Shown: positions 10,301 to 18,146 of the stretch, piece after piece
Layout: the number at the start of each line of letters is the position of its first letter
Numbering within the stretch: the first letter of the stretch is position 1
From: Acidobacteriaceae bacterium
GTDB lineage: Bacteria; Acidobacteriota; Terriglobia; Terriglobales; Acidobacteriaceae
DNA length: 40,046 bases
Assembly: GCA_031296355.1 (NCBI GenBank)
Contig: JARLFX010000123.1
Span: forward strand, 1 to 40,046
Direction: 5' to 3'
Notes under the pieces: model-generated
What the model was told of the DNA's origin: nothing
The model's database searches: none
What the model saw: the letters and a program-made list of their open reading frames with translations, nothing else
Position numbers and translations under genes: made by a program

Positions 10301-13165
10301 TACGCAGGTGATGTGAACAACGTCGCCAGCGCCTCCACCAGCATGACGCAGACGGTCAACAAGGCCACATCAGTAACCAGTCTGGTCTCTACGCCGAACC
10401 CGTCCTCCCAGGGCGTGTCCGTTCAGTTCACCGCAGTTGTCACCAGCAACGGCACGCTGCCGACTGGAACCGTGCTCTTTCAAGAGAGCGGCAACACGCT
10501 CGGCACTGCAACGCTCGGCGTCAACGGCGTTGCCACCTGGGCGACAACCGCACTCACCATGGGCCACCACACCATCGTCGCTGTCTATCAGGGCGATACC
10601 GCGAACAACACCAGCACCTCAGCAGTCGTTCAGCAGAATGTGCTGCCGCAGACTACCGCTACACTGACCTCAAATCACAATCCCGGCGTCGCTGGATCAC
10701 CCGTTACATTCACTGCGACTGTGACCGGCCAAGGCCCCGTCCCCACCGGCAACATCACCTTTACAGATGGCGCTACGGTTCTGGGCACAGGCGTACTGAA
10801 TCTGCAGGGCACGGCCACGCTCACAGTGTCCTCGCTCAGCGCTGGCACCCACAGCATCATCGCCAACTACGGTGGCGACTCATCGAATGCCTCCAGTACT
10901 TCTGCCACGCTGGTGCAGACCATGCAACAGGCCACAACCCAGGTTTCGTTGGGCGCTTCCGCTCAGACGCTGCCTCGCGGCACGGCAGTTACACTCACCG
11001 CGACCGTAAACGGCGACGGCGCAACACCAACCGGTAGTGCAACCTTCATGGACGGCGCACAGAGCCTCGGCTCCAGCATCCTGAACGGTACCGGCACTGC
11101 CACTCTGGTCTCCAGCACCATCACCGTGGGTCAGCACAGCTTGACCGCCGTCTACAGCGGCGACACCAACGATGCGGCCAGCACCTCCGGCGTTATATCG
11201 CTCACCGTCACCCAGGCTTCGCCTACCCTGCAGATCGCATCCAACACGAATCCTTCGCTCGCAGGCGCATCCACGACCTTCACCGCCACACTCTTGCACG
11301 GCGTTGCTACACCAACCGGCACCGTGAGCTGGTTTGATGGCACAGTCGCACTTGGCGCCAGCGTGCTGAACGGCTCTGCGACCTCATCCTTCTCCACCAG
11401 CGCACTCACCGTAGGCCAGCACACCATCACCGCCGTCTATAGCGGCGACGTCAACAACGCCAGCGTCACCTCCGGCGCCATCACGCAGACCGTGCAGCAG
11501 ACCACCGTCACCACCGTGCAGTCCGGCGCGAACCAGTCCATCGCAGGCGCAGCCGTTCACCTCACTGCAACCGTTGTCGGCGGTAGCGGAGTAACGGCAA
11601 CCGGCGTTGTCACCTTCAAAGACGCTGCTGTCGTGATCGGCACTGCGAACCTGAGCGGCGGTACCGCCGCGCTTGACGTCACCACGCTCACCACCGGCAT
11701 TCACACCATCACCGCAAGCTACGCGGGAGACACCACCAGCCAGAGCAGCATCTCCACGCCCTGGACGCAGACTGTTGTAGCCGCCACCACAGGCGTCACG
11801 CTCACCTCCAGCGCGAATCCCTCTGTCGCCGGCAGCGCCATTGTCTTGACGGCTCACGTCACCGGCAATGGACAGGCCGCCACCGGCAGCGTCACCTTCA
11901 AGGATGGCACTGCCACGCTCGGCACCGCGACACTCGCATCAGGCGTCGCAACATTCAACACCTCTGCGCTGTTCGCCGGCCTGCATTCGCTCACCGCCGT
12001 ATACAACGGCGACAGCGACAACCAGGCGGCGACTTCTGCTGCAGTAGTTCAGACCGTGCAGCAGCCCACCACCACGACGCTCACCTCCAGCACCAGTCCC
12101 TTACTCACGCAGCAATCCGTCACGCTCACCGCTTCCGTCACCAATGCAAGCGGCACATCGGCAACCGGCACCGTGCAATTTCAGGATGGCACCACTCCGC
12201 TTGGCTCAGCCGTCCTCAATACAGCGGGCATCGCCTCCCTCACCGTTGCTTCCATGAGCGCCGGCCAGCATGTCTTGACCGCCAGCTACGGCGGCGACGC
12301 GTTGAACATCAGCAGCATCTCCGCCTCCATTACCGAGCCGGTACAACTGCGCCCAACCACCACCTCGATCGCTGCATCTTCCTCCAACGTGACGGCCGGC
12401 CAGCAACTCACGCTCTTTGCCGCAGTGCAGAGCGCCGGCCCGATCCCGGCAACCGGCATCATCACCTTCACTTCTGGCAGCGCCACCATTGGCAGCGCAA
12501 ACCTCGCAGCCAACGGCGTCGCCACCTACACCTTTGCTCCGTCCGTTGGAACGTACAACATTATCGCGACCTACGCTGGCGATAGCGTCTACGCAGCTTC
12601 CGTCTCCGCATCCAGTGGAACGATCAGCGTCACCAATACCGCGCAGCTCACGCTTACATCCAATCCTCCGTCCGTGAGCGTTGCCAGCAAGCAGTACAGC
12701 GTACTGGCTATCACCATGAAGTCGGTTGCAGGCTTCGCTGACACCATCAAGCTGGGCTGCCTTGGCCTGCCGTCAGCCGCCACCTGCACCTTCAGCTCCG
12801 ATAGCGTCGACCTCGCATCCGCTAGCCAGCAGACCGTGCAACTCACGCTTGATACCGGCTCGCCACTGACCGCAGGCGGCCAGGCCAGCCTGCACCAGCC
12901 TGTTTCCTCATCACGGATGCTGGCATGCGCTCTGCCGGCCGGCCTCTTCCTCGGCCTGCTGCTATGGAGCGCCCGCCGCAACCGCCGCTATCTGGGCGGT
13001 CTGCTTCTTCTCCTGCTCACCACCCTTACCGTCGGCCTGAGTGGCTGCGGCGCACTGCAGATCAACGGCACGCCGCCCGGAACCTACACCGTTGTCGTCA
13101 CGGCGCAGGGTATGAAGACTGGCATCACCCAGTCCGTCAACGTAACCCTGACAGTTACCCAATAA
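7397..13165 (+). CDS. Giant secreted NHL-propeller plus 12x Ig-like repeat protein with C-terminal membrane cassette
   Basis: A 1922-aa exported protein, the largest in the window. The ATG at 7397 is preferred over an in-frame GTG at 7388 because AAGG lies 8 bases before it. In order: a signal peptide (RRAFAAIALLALSALCAQAQ); a choice-of-anchor-like beta domain (about 47-155); six NHL repeats (about 163-503, each with a TIAGNG...GDGG-AT...P-GV..D..GN-YIADS-N-RIRKV pattern), which should form a six-bladed propeller; a second choice-of-anchor D-like domain (about 505-602); and 12 Big_3_5 Ig repeats of about 95 residues. A last Ig domain is split by two hydrophobic helices around ARRNRR, then SGCGAL and a terminal strand ending TVTLTVTQ-like. 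Probably a cell-surface or extracellular-matrix protein; ligand unknown. A beta-barrel gene begins 10 bases downstream and is probably co-transcribed. Confidence 0.9.
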   Translation: MGFIRFLLNFLQRSTAIARNARSTAGIPQCRRAFAAIALLALSALCAQAQTVFSFPGTISTGSSTSANSVAVTFTTPGAIASVRVFTGGIPQMDFTAGTGSATCTVGASFLAGQSCTLPVNFAPTAPGIRSGAIVLLDSGGLPLATQFLYGVAQGPIVVMVPGIMTTIAGNGSWLYNGDGGPATGANLFLPGGVVVDPAGNIYISDSSNNRIRKVTAATGAISTIAGNGIPGYTGDNGPATLAAINNPTGITMDGAGNIYFADSSNNVIRKVTVATGIITTIAGTGALGRAGNGGPATLAQLNAPNGLVFDAAGNLYIADTSNSLVRKVTPAGIISTFAGNGSYGFGGDGGAATSATMNWPWGLAFSTTGDLYIADLYNDRIRKVSTSGIMTTVAGTGSTSFSGDGGLATSANLITPAGVAVDPIGNLYIADSGNGRIRKVSALTSIISTIAGSGSQSMDGDATAATLAGLYGPYAITLDGAANLYIADMFHNRIRIVSSSQAWLTYPAMRVDRISAPLPQTLENDGNAPLSITSTLGVLNAAVDTASTTCVSGTPVAVGDSCIIGAEFAPTQIGKLVSGTIAITSNAVNSPATISVNGEVQNLDPTLTALTSSVNPASIGASITFTATVTLTSTGTIPTGTVKFMDGTTLLGTATLNSGAVATFSTSSLTVGPHTITAVYVGDANSSPSTSPAIIESLKQSTTLTLATSASPVSAGTAITFTATAIGASAVPTGAVIFQDGGTAIGTGTINGSGVATFTTSSLAAGPHTISAVYNGDTGSLPASPATISETVQAPTATTLASSANPSSIGAAITLTAAVTASGNTTSAGTLSGTITFTDGATTLGTGALNASGIATLKLSTLTIASHNITATYGGAMYYVGSASTALVQVVQQATTSTLLSSSANPSIVNVSVTFTATVTGTGTTPTGVVSFKEGSTTLGQGTLNASGVATFTTSTLTAGAHLIVAAYAGDVNNVASASTSMTQTVNKATSVTSLVSTPNPSSQGVSVQFTAVVTSNGTLPTGTVLFQESGNTLGTATLGVNGVATWATTALTMGHHTIVAVYQGDTANNTSTSAVVQQNVLPQTTATLTSNHNPGVAGSPVTFTATVTGQGPVPTGNITFTDGATVLGTGVLNLQGTATLTVSSLSAGTHSIIANYGGDSSNASSTSATLVQTMQQATTQVSLGASAQTLPRGTAVTLTATVNGDGATPTGSATFMDGAQSLGSSILNGTGTATLVSSTITVGQHSLTAVYSGDTNDAASTSGVISLTVTQASPTLQIASNTNPSLAGASTTFTATLLHGVATPTGTVSWFDGTVALGASVLNGSATSSFSTSALTVGQHTITAVYSGDVNNASVTSGAITQTVQQTTVTTVQSGANQSIAGAAVHLTATVVGGSGVTATGVVTFKDAAVVIGTANLSGGTAALDVTTLTTGIHTITASYAGDTTSQSSISTPWTQTVVAATTGVTLTSSANPSVAGSAIVLTAHVTGNGQAATGSVTFKDGTATLGTATLASGVATFNTSALFAGLHSLTAVYNGDSDNQAATSAAVVQTVQQPTTTTLTSSTSPLLTQQSVTLTASVTNASGTSATGTVQFQDGTTPLGSAVLNTAGIASLTVASMSAGQHVLTASYGGDALNISSISASITEPVQLRPTTTSIAASSSNVTAGQQLTLFAAVQSAGPIPATGIITFTSGSATIGSANLAANGVATYTFAPSVGTYNIIATYAGDSVYAASVSASSGTISVTNTAQLTLTSNPPSVSVASKQYSVLAITMKSVAGFADTIKLGCLGLPSAATCTFSSDSVDLASASQQTVQLTLDTGSPLTAGGQASLHQPVSSSRMLACALPAGLFLGLLLWSARRNRRYLGGLLLLLLTTLTVGLSGCGALQINGTPPGTYTVVVTAQGMKTGITQSVNVTLTVTQ
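9203..12634 (+). repeat. Twelve tandem Ig-like (Big_3_5 type) coding repeats
   Basis: Twelve consecutive units of about 95 codons, each of the form NPS..G..VTFTATV.G.G..PTG.V.F.DG...LGT..L...GVATF.TS.L..G.HTITAVY.GD.....STS....QTV. Units differ at many positions, so this is an old array rather than a fresh duplication. Unit 3 is slightly longer, with an extra SAGTLSG segment. Confidence 0.9.
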
Positions 13166-13175
13166 GATAGGGATT

Positions 13176-13724
13176 ATGTTCCATAAATATCTTTTCGCCG
13201 TCGCATTGCTGGGTGTCTCTCTGTTGCTGTGCCCGGCACGCGCCATGGCGCAGGAGATGCCGACAGAGACGAAGCTCGGCGCGTCGCTCATTGCCGGCGG
13301 CGGCATCTCTGAATACCAGATCGACTACGGCAAACGCGTTCTGGGTGGTGTACACACCTACATCGATTTCAATCTTGCCTCACGCTACGGCTTTGAGGCC
13401 GAAGGCCGCTGGCTCTTCACCAATCAATCTGCCAACGTGCATGCCAGCACCAAATTGATCGGCCCGCGCGTCTCCCTCTTCCGGTTTCACGGCATTCAGC
13501 CCTACGCCAAACTGCTCGTCGGCTCCGGACACTTCAACTTTCCCTACAACTACGCCGTCGGCAATTACTTCGTCATGGCGCCCGGCGCCGGCATGGACGT
13601 AGAACTCCATCACAAGATCGTCGTTCGCCTCATCGACGTGGAGTACCAGGCCTGGCCTCAGTTCACCTACGGCGCAATCCACCCCTACGGCGTCAGTGTT
13701 GGCATCGCCTACCGCATCTTTTAG
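13176..13724 (+). CDS. Small outer-membrane beta-barrel protein
   Basis: A 182-aa protein with a clear signal peptide (FAVALLGVSLLLCPARAMAQ). It continues with alternating polar/aromatic beta strands (YIDFNLASRYGFEAEGRWLF, PYAKLLVGSGHF, VSVGIAYRIF) and ends in Phe, the typical last residue of proteins inserted by the BAM machinery. The size fits an 8-stranded OmpA/OmpX-like barrel. The ATG at 13176 has GATAGGG just upstream and starts 10 bases after the stop of the giant NHL/Ig protein, so the two are probably one operon. A role as partner or export helper of that protein is speculation. Confidence 0.8.
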   Translation: MFHKYLFAVALLGVSLLLCPARAMAQEMPTETKLGASLIAGGGISEYQIDYGKRVLGGVHTYIDFNLASRYGFEAEGRWLFTNQSANVHASTKLIGPRVSLFRFHGIQPYAKLLVGSGHFNFPYNYAVGNYFVMAPGAGMDVELHHKIVVRLIDVEYQAWPQFTYGAIHPYGVSVGIAYRIF

Positions 13725-13958
13725 CTCATCCCCCCGGTCGAGCCCAGCACCGTTCGCCATCCCCCATGAATGCAATCAGCATCTAAAAACTGTGCTCTTC
13801 GGGCGTTCATCGCACTGTTTCCACAGCAAAGCTCTCCCAATGGCGAACGAAGGGCGAACATCACACGCATTATGACTTGCCAAACGATAAAATGCGCATG
13901 GTACACAAAAGTAAAACGATAACTGCGCCGCTTAATTCAGATCTGCAGAACGGAACGA

Positions 13959-15686
13959 ATGCTTACAGCACCCGGCATCGAAACTGAGATTCAAGAGGAA
14001 CTTGATGCTCCAGTTAATTCTGAAGCTTGCGTGCTCTCAGTACCCCTCCCCGAAGAATCAAGTGAGGATTGTATGTCCGACGCTGTCGCGATAGCGCCTG
14101 CCCCGCTCAAGGGTTCGTTGCTGGACGCAAAGCTCAAGAAATCATCTCCTGGAAAATTAGGCGCAGGCATCTTCGCTGTAATGGCCCTCATCGGCGTGGT
14201 CTACATCATCACCCGGGTCACCAGTGACCTGCAGACGGTTCACCCAACCAGCCTCTTTCCCTTCTTCCTGCTCGGCCTCGCGCTCGTCATCGCACTTGGC
14301 TTTGAGTTCGTAAACGGTTTTCACGACACGGCAAACGCCGTCGCCACCGTCATCTATACGCACTCGCTTGAGCCCCACATCGCCGTCGTGTTGAGCGGCT
14401 GTTTCAACTTCCTCGGCGTGCTTGCATCCAGCGGCGCGGTGGCTTACGCCATCGTCGGCCTGTTGCCTGTTGAATTGACGTTGAAGGTCTCCAGCGGTGC
14501 AGGCTTCGCCATGATCTTTGCTCTGCTGGTCGCGGCCATTATCTGGAACCTGCTCACCTGGTTCTGCGGCCTGCCTGCCTCCAGTTCGCACACCATGATC
14601 GGCTCCATCCTTGGCGTGGGCATGATGTACCGCTTCATCAAGGGAAGCTCCGGCGTCAGCGCCGTGCACTGGGATACAGCCGCCACCGTGCTGAAAAGCC
14701 TTCTTCTATCTCCCCTGGTCGGCTTCGGTCTGGCCGCGATTCTACTGCTCGTCCTCAAAACCGTGGTCACAGATCCTCGCCTCTACAAAGCACCCGAAGG
14801 CGAAGCTCCGCCCCCGCTCTACATTCGCATTCTGCTCATCCTCACCTGTACCGGCGTCAGCTTCTTCCACGGTTCCAACGATGGTCAGAAAGGCATGGGC
14901 CTGATCATGCTCATCCTTATCGGCACCGTGCCCACGGCCTATGCGCTGAACCACACCTTTGGGCCACATCAGGTACAGAGCTTCATCGCTTCGTCTGAAG
15001 CCGCCGTCCACACCCTGGGCAGCTATGTCGATGAGTCCACCGTTGTCACCAATCCCGAAGCCGAACTCAAGGCATTCATCGCCTCACGCCACTACACGCC
15101 CGCCACACCGCGCGCTCTGCAGGAGATGGCGAATGACATCTCTCATGAAGCCGCAATCTACAAGAGCCTGCCCGCCGTACCGGCAAACATGCAGGCAAAC
15201 GTACGCAACCAGATGTACCTCGAAGGCGAAGGCCTCCGCCTGCTGCCGAAGTATGGTCCGGCAATGAGCGCGACAGATGCTGCAGCGCTGAGCAGCTATC
15301 GCAAGCAGCTCGATAAGTCCACCAAGTTCATCCCCACGTGGGTCAAGGTTGCCGTCGCACTCGCGCTCGGCCTGGGCACCATGGTCGGCTGGAAGCGCGT
15401 CACCGTCACCGTTGGCGAGCGTATCGGCAAAGAGCGGCTTACCTACGCGCAGGGCGCTGCCGCCGGCATCGTCACCATGGCAACCATCTGGGGCGCAGAC
15501 ACCTTCGGCCTCCCCGTCAGCACCACCCACGTCCTTTCATCCGGAGTCGCTGGCACCATGGTGGCAAACTCAAGCGGCCTGCGCCTCACCACCGTCCGCA
15601 ACATCGCCATGGCTTGGATCTTCACGCTCCCCGCCGCCGCCGCGCTCTCTGCCAGCCTCTACTGGATCTTCTCCAAACTCGCATAA
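13959..15686 (+). CDS. PiT-family inorganic phosphate transporter
   Basis: A low-affinity, cation-coupled inorganic phosphate permease of the inner membrane. It has two homologous PiT halves. The first carries EFVNGFHDTANAVATVI and SSSHTMIGSILGVG; the second carries FFHGSNDGQKGMG and GLPVSTTHVLSSGVAGTM. The protein is 575 aa. Between the halves lies an extra hydrophilic segment of about 120 residues (roughly 14980-15330), and the N-terminus has about 70 residues before the first helix. The ATG at 13959 is reported, but ATG at 14073 (537 aa) has a better ribosome site, GTGAGGA, four bases before it, and would remove the unusual acidic N-terminal tail. No PhoU-like partner (often paired with PiT) is adjacent. 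Confidence 0.9.
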   Translation: MLTAPGIETEIQEELDAPVNSEACVLSVPLPEESSEDCMSDAVAIAPAPLKGSLLDAKLKKSSPGKLGAGIFAVMALIGVVYIITRVTSDLQTVHPTSLFPFFLLGLALVIALGFEFVNGFHDTANAVATVIYTHSLEPHIAVVLSGCFNFLGVLASSGAVAYAIVGLLPVELTLKVSSGAGFAMIFALLVAAIIWNLLTWFCGLPASSSHTMIGSILGVGMMYRFIKGSSGVSAVHWDTAATVLKSLLLSPLVGFGLAAILLLVLKTVVTDPRLYKAPEGEAPPPLYIRILLILTCTGVSFFHGSNDGQKGMGLIMLILIGTVPTAYALNHTFGPHQVQSFIASSEAAVHTLGSYVDESTVVTNPEAELKAFIASRHYTPATPRALQEMANDISHEAAIYKSLPAVPANMQANVRNQMYLEGEGLRLLPKYGPAMSATDAAALSSYRKQLDKSTKFIPTWVKVAVALALGLGTMVGWKRVTVTVGERIGKERLTYAQGAAAGIVTMATIWGADTFGLPVSTTHVLSSGVAGTMVANSSGLRLTTVRNIAMAWIFTLPAAAALSASLYWIFSKLA

Positions 15687-15717
15687 CAACAGTCGCCTGC
15701 ATGCGCTGAAGACACAA

Positions 15718-15754
15718 ACAGAAAGGCCGCCATCACTGGCGGCCTTTCTGTTTT
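15718..15754. terminator. Bidirectional terminator between converging genes
   Basis: A perfect 14-bp stem (ACAGAAAGGCCGCC at 15718-15731 with its complement at 15738-15751) and a 6-base loop, followed by TTTT on the plus strand and TTTG on the minus strand. It lies between the stop codons of the phosphate transporter and the radical SAM gene and should stop both. Confidence 0.88.
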
Positions 15755-15772
15755 CATTCGTAGCTAAAGTTA

Positions 15773-17866
15773 CTAGTCGCCGGATACCGGTTCTTCCGTC
15801 TTCGCTGCCTGAACCGGCTTGATCTCGCCCAGCGCAACAAAGCCGCCCGGCATCTCCGGTTCCTTCAGGATTTCCTTGCGGTAGAGCTTGGCCATGCGTG
15901 CATTCTCCGCATCCTGCTTCAGCTTCGCATCGCGTGCGCGGATCTTCTCTTCCCGCGCATTCTTTGCCACGCCGCTCTTGTCGAACGTATCGTTCGCAGC
16001 TGCGTCCACATGATCCATATTCAGCACCAGGTCATGCGTTGAAGCCGTGTCCAGCCCAACCTTCTTACCGCCCGCGAAGATCTCGTGCCGCCCATGCTCC
16101 TCATACCACTTGGTGAGCGAAGACGTCATGTGCATCTTCTCGATGATGTTCCGCCAGCCCACGCCCGTGTTGTACGCGCAGAAGCTGATCTCGCCCTCCT
16201 GCGTCGCGTACGGAATGATGCACTGCTCGGTACGGCGGAAGTCGTAGTTGAACAGATCCTGGAACCACATGCCTGCGATAAACAGGAAGTTCCAGCGGTC
16301 GCCGCGGCGCAGCTTGATATCTTCTTCCGTGCGCTCCGCCCCTACCTTGCCATATTCCTTACCCGTCGCACCGAAGCTCTTGTCAAACTTCTTCAGCAAG
16401 TCAGCGATCTTGAAATGCTTCGGCGCCATGTACGGATCGTAGTTGCGCATCAGCGCAAGCGATACGCCGAGAATCGACAACAGCTTGCCGCGCGCTGCAT
16501 CATTCACCTTCGCTACATCCTTCGCCAGCCGGTCGGCATTAATGAAAGCCGTCACCGGAACCGCTTCCTTCGTCTCCTTGTCGATCATCATCGCCATACC
16601 GATACCGCAGTTCGGATGGCAGCCGCAGCTCAGGTTGCCCCAGTCAGCACTCGGGCCGTGAACCAGATCGGCAAAGTCGCTGAAGGTAGACATGAATGAG
16701 ATCGGAAACCAGTCGCGCAACGGCTCGCCCAACCCCGTCTGGTTCTTCACGTCGTGCGCCAGATGCGACAGCGTATAACGCTGCGCCGCGCGCCGCTCGT
16801 CAGAAACCTCTTCGTCGCGGCCCGTAAAGCTCACCGGCTGGAACGAAAGGAAGTTGATCTTCTTCGGATTGTCGAGCGCGAACTCAATAATGCGGCCCAC
16901 CTGCTCGTTGTTGATGCCGTTCACGATCGTCGTCACCGGCACAATGTCCACGCCGGCTTCATGCAGGTTATGGATCGCCTGCAGCTTCACGTCAAACGCG
17001 TTGCCAACCTTGCGGTGCGAGTTCGCCGCGTTGCCGATGCCGTCAAACTGGAGATACGCATAGCGCAAACCAGCTTCCGCCGCCGCCTTCGCAAACTCCT
17101 TCGACTTTGCAAACTCAATGCCGTTCGTCGCCGCCTGTACGGAGTTGTAGCCCACCTTGCAGGCATACGCCACTGCATCCAGAAAGTACGGTGACAGTGT
17201 CGGCTCGCCGCCGGAGAACTGCACGCTCATCTGCCGCTTCGGCTTGATGGTGATGGCGTTGTCCAGCATGGTCTTGATCTCGTCCCACGTCAGCTCATGC
17301 ACAAAGCCGACCTGGTTCGCATCCATGAAGCACGGATCGCACATCATGTTGCAGCGGTTCGTCAGATCGATGGTCAGCACCGAGCCGCGGCCATGCGTCA
17401 CCGTCGACGTGCCGTGGTTGTGCAGCTTCTCATCGTTGTGCGCGCGGATGTCGCGCCCCGGGAACACCTCTTCCAGGTGCTTGAAGAATGCCGTGTCGAT
17501 CGACATCACGTCTTCGAAGTGGCCATGGATTGGGCAATCCTTCACCATCAGGATCTGGCCGTCGCGCTCAATGATCTGCGCCTTGATCTCGCCAACCTTC
17601 TCGTTCAGCAGAATCTCATGCGGCAGCTTGCCGTCCACGATCTGCTGGCGGATCTGCGGCAGACACTTCGGACAAAGCGAGTCCGTGGTCCGCGGCCAGC
17701 CCAGTGGCGGCTTCTCTTTTTCATAGCTCTTGAGCAGCGGCTTGTCGCTCCACTTCGGCGTGAACGACTTGTTGGGGCTGATCGTGTTCAGCCTGCTGAA
17801 GACTGCCCAGCCGGCCTTTGCGCCGTAGGTAACTGTCTTCTCAAGTGCCTTTGAAAATTTCGACAT
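15773..17866 (-). CDS. Tes/Mss-like radical SAM enzyme, probable membrane-spanning lipid synthase
   Basis: A 697-aa radical SAM protein resembling the archaeal tetraether lipid synthase (Tes) family, whose members join two lipid tails carbon-to-carbon across the membrane. Seen in the sequence: a rubredoxin-like pair Cys65-xx-Cys68 with DCPxHG at Cys111; the radical SAM cluster motif C172-x3-C176-x2-C179; the SAM-binding GGEP at 219-222; and likely auxiliary-cluster cysteines C414, C416, C420, C549 and C563 (the last two in EQCIIPY and ISFCAYN). Acidobacteria make membrane-spanning iso-diabolic acid, so this is a good candidate for coupling two iso-fatty-acid tails; that substrate is inference. 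Unlike a minimal Tes, it has a highly charged C-terminal extension (about 632-697). AGGAG lies 9 bases before the ATG. It appears monocistronic, with a shared terminator downstream. Confidence 0.8.
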   Translation of the reverse strand: MSKFSKALEKTVTYGAKAGWAVFSRLNTISPNKSFTPKWSDKPLLKSYEKEKPPLGWPRTTDSLCPKCLPQIRQQIVDGKLPHEILLNEKVGEIKAQIIERDGQILMVKDCPIHGHFEDVMSIDTAFFKHLEEVFPGRDIRAHNDEKLHNHGTSTVTHGRGSVLTIDLTNRCNMMCDPCFMDANQVGFVHELTWDEIKTMLDNAITIKPKRQMSVQFSGGEPTLSPYFLDAVAYACKVGYNSVQAATNGIEFAKSKEFAKAAAEAGLRYAYLQFDGIGNAANSHRKVGNAFDVKLQAIHNLHEAGVDIVPVTTIVNGINNEQVGRIIEFALDNPKKINFLSFQPVSFTGRDEEVSDERRAAQRYTLSHLAHDVKNQTGLGEPLRDWFPISFMSTFSDFADLVHGPSADWGNLSCGCHPNCGIGMAMMIDKETKEAVPVTAFINADRLAKDVAKVNDAARGKLLSILGVSLALMRNYDPYMAPKHFKIADLLKKFDKSFGATGKEYGKVGAERTEEDIKLRRGDRWNFLFIAGMWFQDLFNYDFRRTEQCIIPYATQEGEISFCAYNTGVGWRNIIEKMHMTSSLTKWYEEHGRHEIFAGGKKVGLDTASTHDLVLNMDHVDAAANDTFDKSGVAKNAREEKIRARDAKLKQDAENARMAKLYRKEILKEPEMPGGFVALGEIKPVQAAKTEEPVSGD

Positions 17867-18100
17867 AGATTTGTTCTCCTGAGCCGTCGATGGATTCTTG
17901 CCATATCCGTCGCGGATGTTCCGGTATAGATGCCCGGGCCGTGTCTAAAGCCGTATGCCTTCAATTACTTATCATGTATGCAACACACAGCACTGCCATC
18001 GTTTAGCTTATGCCCCACGCACGTCAGGAGAAAGATTTATGCAGCGAATGGCGAGAATCTGCATTGAACGGTAAATATAGCCCACTGAACGGTTCCCGGA

Positions 18101-18119
18101 CGGCTGCCAGAATCAGCCG
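18101..18119 (-). terminator. Weak hairpin after the secreted-protein pair
   Basis: A 6-bp stem CGGCTG/CAGCCG with a 7-base loop sits 28 bases past the stop codon of the minus-strand secreted protein gene. No U-tract follows, so it may be only an incidental hairpin. Confidence 0.3.
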
Positions 18120-18146
18120 GATGGCCTGCGATCTACCCTCGAAAAA

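Noticed and set aside
9203..12634. CRISPR-like or satellite repeat array
   Set aside because: The 285-base periodic units are in-frame coding repeats of Ig domains, with no short identical repeats and spacers.
18039..18074. 11-codon plus-strand frame (MQRMARICIER) with AGGAG upstream
   Set aside because: Good ribosome site but only 11 codons, no conserved context and no visible target gene downstream on that strand.
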